A stretch of DNA of 5,645 bases, taken from the NCBI GenBank assembly GCA_005788935.1, contig SYAK01000053.1:1-5645 (forward strand). The letters are read 5' to 3'. Source of the stretch: Pseudomonadota bacterium (GTDB lineage: Bacteria > Myxococcota > UBA9042 > PHBI01). The notes under the pieces are model-generated. The model was not told the origin of the DNA, did no database searches, and saw only the letters and a list, made by a program, of their open reading frames with translations. Made by a program: the position numbers and the translations under genes. Below, piece by piece: positions 1 through 3,450 of the stretch (its first letter is position 1; each line of letters begins with the position of its first letter).

Positions 1-316
1 CGCCGTCGCTGAAATTCTCGAACAGGCTCTCGATGCCGGCGCGCGCCACCGCGTGCTCGTCGAGGGTCTGCGGATCGCGCCCGACGATGTGGGCGACCGC
101 GACCGGGTGCCCGACGTAGGGGTCGCCGTTCTTCCGCCGCTGCGGCCGGTGGTGCTGTTCGGCGAAGACGAACGCCCGCTGGATGATGTTCAGGTCGGGG
201 TTCGGGTGGTACGCACGGACCTTGTCGAGCAGCGCCTGAACAGTCGGCTCGCCCGCGACGGGGCGCGACAGGATCGGGGCGGCGGGCGGGGACGCGACGG
301 CAGCGGTGGCAACCAT
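1..316 (-). CDS. rel: RelA/SpoT-family (p)ppGpp synthetase/hydrolase, N-terminal fragment
   Basis: This is the first 105 codons of a Rel-family alarmone enzyme; the gene continues past the left edge. Residues 27-77 read like the start of the HD hydrolase domain: a VQALLDKVRAYHPNPDL stretch, then IIQRAFVFAEQHHRPQRR, then NGDPYVGHPVAVAHIV. The HPVAVA segment matches the usual HPL-x-VA element, with its metal-ligand His at residue 70. The following part should contain the L-L-H-D-x-x-E-D-T element with the His-Asp pair. Here it reads ARAGIESLFENFSDG (residues 91-105), so the pair is Glu-Ser if the helices are aligned without a deletion. Residues 1-26 are an Ala/Pro-rich extension. The start is ATG 316: an in-frame TGA lies two codons upstream and no other ATG/GTG/TTG occurs nearby. 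GGAGGG at 331-336 is 14 nt away, too far for a normal ribosome-binding site. Family assignment is firm. Synthetase and regulatory domains lie outside the window, so activity cannot be judged. Confidence 0.88.
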   Translation of the reverse strand, partial: MVATAAVASPPAAPILSRPVAGEPTVQALLDKVRAYHPNPDLNIIQRAFVFAEQHHRPQRRKNGDPYVGHPVAVAHIVGRDPQTLDEHAVARAGIESLFENFSDG

Positions 317-324
317 AGGTCAAG

Positions 325-353
325 ACTGTACCCTCCGCGCCCCCCGAAACCAA
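325..353 (-). promoter_or_regulatory. Putative leaderless promoter of rel
   Basis: On the minus strand TTGGTT (353-348) is followed by a 17-nt spacer and TACAGT (330-325). The hexamer ends 8 nt before the ATG at 316. Transcription starting 6-8 nt after the -10 box would begin at or next to the start codon. The layout matches three other genes in this window. It is predicted from spacing only. Confidence 0.45.
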
Positions 354-522
354 GCCCGAAGCGACCGTACGCGACGTCAGTGAGGCTGAGGCTGTGCACT
401 GGGTGGCGGGGGGCGGCATGGGCATCTATGGACATGCTGATGGTCCTGACGCTCATCCGGCCGTGCACGAGTGCTCATTTACGCGTAGCAAAGCCTTCGG
501 AGTGTTCAAGATGTCAGACATT

Positions 523-527
523 GGAGG
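523..527 (+). promoter_or_regulatory. Shine-Dalgarno GGAGG deciding the membrane-protein start
   Basis: GGAGG lies 5 nt before ATG 533 and only 2 nt before the in-frame ATG 530. It therefore favours 533 as the start and rules out the much longer in-frame extension reaching back to position 53. I see no convincing -35/-10 pair in 317-522. Confidence 0.7.
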
Positions 528-532
528 CGATG

Positions 533-1387
533 ATGACTGCGGGAGACGGAGCAGCGATGACCAGCGAGAAGGGCTTCTGGCCGGGATGGAGCAAACTGCT
601 TCTGACAATCATGACGATCGCACTCGCGGCGGCTGGCGCGCTGATTCTGGAGAAGGCGAGGAGCAAGGGAGCTGCCAACGGGGCCGCGGCGCTGTCGACG
701 CTCACCGCGCTCCTCGGCGCTGGGTGGGCCTATGGCGCCCTGAAGCGCAGCGCGACCAGAAGCCGTGGCGTGGACGCTCGGCCCTGGTGGATCCGCGAGA
801 TCTCGCTGCTGAACTTCATCCTGCTCGCAGCCCCACTCGCGGGCTCTCTGGGATCCACTTCGGAGCGCAAGATTCAGGCAGGTGCCTTGGTCGCTGCGTT
901 CGTCCTCGTCGGTCTCTTCCTGGGTTCGGTGCTCTTGTCGGCCGCGATCGCGCGGGGACGTTCGGTCGTCTGGGGCGTACTGTTACTACTGGGAGGGGCT
1001 GCCTCGGTCTACGGCACCATCAAGGGGCTGAAGGCGCTCGACCGGGCCGATGACGGGCTGATGAAGACCGCTGCCATCCTCAGCATGGTCGGGTTCCTCG
1101 GCAACGCCGTCGTCGCGCTCTGCCTCGGCGCTGGCAAGCTGGGCGACTCGGACGAGCTGGCGAAGAAGCTCGCACCCGCGCTCCGAGTCGCCTTCCTGAC
1201 CTACCTCCTCGGCCTCGGTCTGTCGTCTCTCCTCGCCAGCTTCGGTAGCCTGCCTGACAAGATCAGCGAGTTCCGTGACTTACATACGGCCCTCGGTCCT
1301 GGCGGCGTCTTCACCTTCGCCTTCGTGCTCTTCGCGGCGAGCGTCGCGTGGAGGGAGTCGGCGCCGACCGAGCCCGCCTCGACCTGA
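533..1387 (+). CDS. Predicted integral membrane protein with about eight TM helices, unknown function
   Basis: I do not recognise this 284-aa protein. Hydrophobic stretches, estimated by eye, lie at residues 21-39, 50-69, 87-107, 114-139, 144-162, 178-200, 216-236 and 256-273. They are separated by short charged loops such as KARSKG, KRSATRSRG and GKLGDSDELAKK. There is no signal peptide, no soluble domain and no obvious transporter, protease or enzyme motif; a WW pair sits at residues 85-86 just before the third helix. The N-terminus is a short polar tail and the C-terminus is Pro/Thr/Ser-rich. The start at ATG 533 is set by the GGAGG at 523-527; ATG 557 is the next possibility. The open frame continues upstream to position 53, but that part is antisense to rel and not protein-like. 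The gene diverges from rel and stands alone. It could be a small permease-like or regulatory membrane protein, but nothing here decides between these. Confidence 0.78.
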   Translation: MTAGDGAAMTSEKGFWPGWSKLLLTIMTIALAAAGALILEKARSKGAANGAAALSTLTALLGAGWAYGALKRSATRSRGVDARPWWIREISLLNFILLAAPLAGSLGSTSERKIQAGALVAAFVLVGLFLGSVLLSAAIARGRSVVWGVLLLLGGAASVYGTIKGLKALDRADDGLMKTAAILSMVGFLGNAVVALCLGAGKLGDSDELAKKLAPALRVAFLTYLLGLGLSSLLASFGSLPDKISEFRDLHTALGPGGVFTFAFVLFAASVAWRESAPTEPAST

Positions 1388-1400
1388 GCGCAGTAGCCGA

Positions 1401-1460
1401 CGACAGCGCCAAGTCCCCTGCCAGTTCGATGCAACCTCACCCGGGGGCCCGGCGCTGTCG
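1401..1460. repeat. Perfect 10-bp inverted repeat downstream of the membrane-protein gene
   Basis: CGACAGCGCC (1401-1410) and GGCGCTGTCG (1451-1460) are exact reverse complements separated by 40 nt. The left arm begins 13 nt after the membrane-protein stop. No T-run follows on either strand, so it is not a standard intrinsic terminator. It could form a stem in the 3' untranslated region or bind a dimeric protein. The loop also holds a G/C-rich near-palindrome just before the right arm (1441-1452). Confidence 0.5.
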
Positions 1461-1492
1461 CGCGATTGGCCGCGGCCGCCCTGCGCGCAGCG

Positions 1493-1576
1493 TCATGCCG
1501 GTGCGCGGCGACGCAGCTCGGCCTGCCGGAGCGCCCTCAGCGCGACCTCGAGCTGCTCCTCCACCGAATCCCGCAT
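1493..1576 (-). CDS. Possible 27-aa small ORF
   Basis: A short reading frame runs from ATG 1576 to TGA 1493. GAGGGAG (1592-1586) lies 9 nt before the ATG, a better Shine-Dalgarno than most genes here have. The peptide begins MRDSVEEQLEVALRAL and ends RQAELRRRAPA; it looks like one charged amphipathic helix with regularly spaced Leu/Val/Ala. It sits 80 nt downstream of the module A nucleotidyltransferase stop, on the same strand, and could be a third member of that unit. High GC makes short chance ORFs common, so this is weak. It could equally be the remnant of a longer gene, though the frame closes upstream at 1628-1630. Confidence 0.22.
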   Translation of the reverse strand: MRDSVEEQLEVALRALRQAELRRRAPA

Positions 1577-1642
1577 GACCGACCGCTCCCTCGCGGCCAG
1601 ACAAGGCGGCGCGACGCGCTCTGTCCATCATGGCTCACGACC

Positions 1643-1660
1643 CTGAGGGCTTGTCCTCAG
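1643..1660 (-). repeat. Small hairpin overlapping the stop codon of nucleotidyltransferase A
   Basis: The plus strand reads CTGAGG (1643-1648), six loop bases and CCTCAG (1655-1660). The TGA stop of the nucleotidyltransferase (1659-1657) lies inside one arm. No U-tract follows on the minus strand, so termination activity is doubtful. The other nucleotidyltransferase in the window also ends inside a hairpin. Confidence 0.35.
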
Positions 1661-2223
1661 CCCGCGGAGCCTGAGACGAGGGGCCAGGCCTCCTCGAGGC
1701 CGAGGCGCGCGAGCCAGCGGTGGAGCTCGGGGAGGTCGAGGTCGGGGCCGGTGACTGCGACGAGCCCGCGGAGGTCGCGGAGGTGCTTCTCGGAGCCGCC
1801 CTCGCGGTGCCAGGCGAGCTTGCGCAGGATCACGTACTCGGGCGGGGCGAGCCAGAAGGCGCCTTCACCCGGCCCGGAGCGCTGGCGCCGCGCCATCGCC
1901 CAGGCATGCAGCGGGTCGTGGCCCGCGAGGTAGACGTCGGCCTTGAAGCCCGTCGCCTGGTGGATGAGGTTGAAGTGGCCATGCGTCGGGCGCCGCAGCT
2001 CGAGCCGGACGACCTCGAGCGGCGGGACGTAGAAGTCCGCCTCTGGGAAGGCCGCGACGAGGGCGCGCGCGTCGGCGTCCGCGAGCGTCAGGACGAGGTC
2101 CACGTCGTGGGTCATGCGCGGCTCGCCGTAGACGAGGCTCGCGACCGAGCCGGTCACGAAGTACGTGAGCCCGACCGCCTCGAGGCGGCTGGTGAAGATG
2201 TTCGTCAGTTCAAGTGGTTGCAA
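1657..2223 (-). CDS. Polymerase-beta-fold nucleotidyltransferase, MNT/AbiEii-like (module A)
   Basis: This 188-aa protein has the signature of small nucleotidyltransferases that transfer a nucleotide from NTP-Mg to a protein or RNA target. Seen in the sequence: a helix, then YFVTGSVASLVYGEPR with the GS pair at residues 25-26, then THDVDLVL with carboxylates D40 and D42. The third carboxylate is probably D96 in GFKADVYL. The C-terminal part EYVILRKLAWHREGGSEKHL followed by RDLRGLVAV (residues 129-157) resembles the E-x-x-I-x-x-K-L ... K-x-L-x-D-I element of AbiEii/DUF6036-type proteins. Length is typical and all catalytic residues are present. The start is TTG 2223, which overlaps the end of the upstream small gene by 14 nt; GGGAG (2238-2234) lies 10 nt before it and no in-frame ATG is near. 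The overlap implies translational coupling. By analogy it may be an antitoxin or toxin that modifies its target, but substrate and role are not shown here. Confidence 0.85.
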   Translation of the reverse strand: MQPLELTNIFTSRLEAVGLTYFVTGSVASLVYGEPRMTHDVDLVLTLADADARALVAAFPEADFYVPPLEVVRLELRRPTHGHFNLIHQATGFKADVYLAGHDPLHAWAMARRQRSGPGEGAFWLAPPEYVILRKLAWHREGGSEKHLRDLRGLVAVTGPDLDLPELHRWLARLGLEEAWPLVSGSAG

Positions 2224-2443
2224 GCAGGAAGATCTCCCGGACGCGGGCCTCGATGGCCTCCTCGGACCAGTCGGGGTGGCGGGCGCGGAGCCAGCTCGCC
2301 TTGAGCGCGCGGGCCTGCCAGTACATCGCCTCCGACTGCGCGAGCTTCTCGTGCGGGGTCATGCGGCGGTAGGCGGCGATCTGCGCCGGGTGCAGCGGCG
2401 CGTCGTCGTAGAAGCCCGGGGGCGCGTCGTCATCGAGATCCAT
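2210..2443 (-). CDS. Small helical protein, partner of nucleotidyltransferase (module A)
   Basis: This 77-aa protein precedes the nucleotidyltransferase and overlaps it by 14 nt, so the two are almost certainly co-expressed. Residues 1-17 are acidic (MDLDDDAPPGFYDDAPL). The rest looks all-helical: AAYRRMTPHEKLAQSEAMYW, then ARALKASWLRARHPDWSEE, then VREIFLLATT. I believe comparable short proteins with an HPDWSEE-type motif precede nucleotidyltransferases in other genomes, but I cannot name a family. No DNA-binding or membrane motif is evident. The motif R-M-T-P-x-x-K-L-A-x-x-x-A-M (residues 27-40) recurs in the small protein of module B. The start at ATG 2443 has no Shine-Dalgarno; TATCCT ends 7 nt upstream, which fits a leaderless message. 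The likely role is a binding partner or target of the nucleotidyltransferase, by inference from gene order only. Confidence 0.75.
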   Translation of the reverse strand: MDLDDDAPPGFYDDAPLHPAQIAAYRRMTPHEKLAQSEAMYWQARALKASWLRARHPDWSEEAIEARVREIFLLATT

Positions 2444-2450
2444 GGGCGGC

Positions 2451-2480
2451 AGGATATCACAGCCGCGCCGTCGTGGTCAC
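2451..2480 (-). promoter_or_regulatory. Putative leaderless promoter of module A
   Basis: On the minus strand GTGACC (2480-2475) is followed by an 18-nt spacer and TATCCT (2456-2451). Seven nucleotides then separate it from ATG 2443. The -35 element is only a partial match; the -10 and its distance to the start match the other leading genes. The tandem repeat at 2489-2521 lies just upstream and could affect this promoter. Confidence 0.5.
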
Positions 2481-2488
2481 GAGCGCGG

Positions 2489-2521
2489 GGAGAGACACGG
2501 AGAGACACGGAGAGACACGGA
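2489..2521. repeat. Tandem repeat, three perfect copies of a 10-bp unit
   Basis: AGAGACACGG occurs three times without a mismatch at 2491-2520. Two matching bases before and one after extend the period to 33 bp. It lies between the divergent promoters of modules A and B, about 10 bp upstream of the proposed module A -35 box. The period is close to one helical turn, so copies would face the same side of the DNA, as expected of an operator. It may also be a dispersed intergenic repeat of this genome. The purine-rich strand is distinct from the G/C-rich surroundings. Confidence 0.75.
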
Positions 2522-2601
2522 CGACTCCCGCGAGCGCCTTGATCGGAGGTCCTCGGCGGACGCCGGTCGACCTGCACGACGCAGGACCGCGAGCGAATGC
2601 C

Positions 2602-2634
2602 ACCGCGGGGTGGTTGGGGCCGAGCCTCCGCGGT
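2602..2634. repeat. 7-bp inverted repeat upstream of module B
   Basis: ACCGCGG (2602-2608) and CCGCGGT (2628-2634) are exact reverse complements with a 19-nt spacer. Each contains the self-palindrome CCGCGG, so the pair also reads as two direct copies. The right copy touches the proposed -10 box of module B, a plausible operator position. In DNA this GC-rich such a match may be chance. Confidence 0.3.
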
Positions 2635-2639
2635 AGCCT
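2634..2639 (+). promoter_or_regulatory. Putative leaderless -10 box of module B
   Basis: TAGCCT ends 7 nt before ATG 2647, the same spacing as in module A and the dehydrogenase gene. No good -35 is seen; TGGTTG (2611-2616), 17 nt upstream, is the best candidate. No purine-rich Shine-Dalgarno precedes the ATG. Confidence 0.4.
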
Positions 2640-2646
2640 CAGACCG

Positions 2647-2916
2647 ATGAGCGACGACGCACCTCGGTCCCCTTCAGCCCGCGGCCCCGCCTGGCAGCGC
2701 GCCATCGACTTCGGCGTCGACGTGTCGTTGCTCGAGGAGAACCTCCGCCTGACGCCCGAGCAGCGGCTCGCCCACCTGCTCGCGATGCAGCGGCGCTTCG
2801 ACGCGATCCACGGGACAGCGCGCGCCCGGCCGCCCGAGGGATCGACGCACGCCCCCGCGGTCGAGCGGCCGGGAGTCAGGGTGTCCAGGACACGCCCGCG
2901 CTCCTCGCCCTGCTGA
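2647..2916 (+). CDS. Small protein, partner of nucleotidyltransferase (module B)
   Basis: This is an 89-aa reading frame starting at ATG 2647; the longer open frame further upstream crosses the tandem repeat and is unlikely. The protein-like core is residues 20-56: IDFGVDVSLLEENLRLTPEQ followed by RLAHLLAMQRRFDAIHG, probably two helices. I recall similar 'DFG-(I/V)-D-(L/V)-SLL-x-ENLRL' proteins next to nucleotidyltransferases in other high-GC bacteria, but I know no family name. Residues 34-47 repeat the R-[ML]-T-P-x-x-[KR]-L-A-x-x-x-A-M motif of the module A partner. From about residue 57 the translation turns into low-complexity Arg/Pro/Ser sequence. Meanwhile another frame begins to look like the N-terminus of the nucleotidyltransferase at about 2883. 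The true protein may therefore end near residue 57-80, or be fused to the next gene through a lost or shifted frame. Confidence 0.68.
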   Translation: MSDDAPRSPSARGPAWQRAIDFGVDVSLLEENLRLTPEQRLAHLLAMQRRFDAIHGTARARPPEGSTHAPAVERPGVRVSRTRPRSSPC

Positions 2917-2927
2917 CGAACGCCGGC

Positions 2928-3365
2928 GTGCCCTTCGTCGTGATCGGCGGCGTCGCGGCCGTGGCGGACGGTGCGAGCACGTTCACCCGTGACCTCGACG
3001 TGCTGATCCGGTTCGACGCCGAGACCGTCAGACGGCTGCTCGCGGCGCTGAGACCGCACGATCCGCGCGGCGCGCTCGACCCGGCCCGCAGACCCCTGCC
3101 GTCCGAACCGGAGGCCTTCGCCGGGTTCCGGAACCTGTGCGTCTCGACGGACCTCGGGCACCTCGACCTCCGAGGGCGAACCCCGGTCGGCGACTTCGAG
3201 GCGGTCGCCGCGCGCGCGGTGCCGATGACCCTCGCCGGGGTCGCGACGCGGGTCATCGCCCTCGCCGACCTCATCGCGATCAAGCGTCACCTGAAGCGCC
3301 CGAAGGACCTCATCGTCGCGGCCGAGCTCGAGGCGCTCGCGGAGCGGACCTCCGAGGATACCTGA
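2928..3365 (+). CDS. Polymerase-beta-fold nucleotidyltransferase (module B), 5' end uncertain
   Basis: From GTG 2928 this is 145 aa. It begins VPFVVIGGVAAVADGASTF and TRDLDVLIRF: the GG pair is at residues 7-8 and the metal-binding carboxylates are D22 and D24. A third carboxylate is probably D80 in DLGHLDLRG. The C-terminal part, ALADLIAIKRHLKRPKDLIV, matches the E/D-x-L-I-x-x-K-R ... R-P-K-D-L element of small nucleotidyltransferases. It belongs to a different subfamily from the module A enzyme (GG not GS, RPKDL tail). GTG 2928 starts directly at the first beta strand, omitting the helix usual in the fold. That helix is readable in the same frame upstream (VQDTPALLALLTNAG, from 2883), but there is no ATG, GTG or TTG there; only CTG 2910 and 2913 could serve. 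The gene ends inside an intrinsic terminator. Catalytic residues look intact. Function is probably target nucleotidylation, unproven. Confidence 0.75.
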   Translation: MPFVVIGGVAAVADGASTFTRDLDVLIRFDAETVRRLLAALRPHDPRGALDPARRPLPSEPEAFAGFRNLCVSTDLGHLDLRGRTPVGDFEAVAARAVPMTLAGVATRVIALADLIAIKRHLKRPKDLIVAAELEALAERTSEDT

Positions 3366-3381
3366 CGTCCCGTCAGTTTTT
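3362..3381 (+). terminator. Intrinsic terminator ending module B
   Basis: CTGACG (3362-3367), loop TCC and CGTCAG (3371-3376) form a perfect 6-bp stem followed directly by TTTTT (3377-3381). The TGA stop of the nucleotidyltransferase (3363-3365) is within the left arm. The T-run stands out in this GC-rich DNA. It separates module B from the dehydrogenase unit. Confidence 0.7.
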
Positions 3382-3414
3382 GCAACTCGACCCCGACTCG
3401 CCCCGACTCTCCCC

Positions 3415-3443
3415 TCGACGGTCCGCGCGGCGGAGGCTATGGT
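3415..3443 (+). promoter_or_regulatory. Putative leaderless promoter of the glycerol-1-phosphate dehydrogenase gene
   Basis: TCGACG (3415-3420), a 17-nt spacer and TATGGT (3438-3443) are followed after 7 nt by GTG 3451. The alternative ATG start at 3439 lies within the TATGGT hexamer. GGAGG at 3432-3436 is 2 nt from that ATG and 14 nt from the GTG, so it is badly placed for both. Confidence 0.5.
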
Positions 3444-3450
3444 CGCGGCC

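Noticed and set aside
53..532. Open frame extending the membrane-protein gene about 160 codons upstream
   Set aside because: It is antisense to rel over its first half, its translation is Arg/Gly/Val-rich without protein-like features, and a clear GGAGG marks a start at 533.
1275..1933. Overlapping plus-strand frames covering 1388-1656
   Set aside because: All are Arg/Ser/Pro-rich with no start signals. They overlap the end of one real gene and run antisense to another.
1720..2304. 194-codon plus-strand open frame
   Set aside because: It is antisense to the module A nucleotidyltransferase and its translation shows only Glu/Arg/Val bias.
2489..2521. Tandem repeat considered as a CRISPR array
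   Set aside because: The units are 10 bp with no spacers between them, so it is a simple tandem repeat.
3391..3409. CCCCGACTC repeated twice at a 10-bp interval before the dehydrogenase promoter
   Set aside because: There are only two short C-rich copies in a very GC-rich spacer; too weak to call an operator.
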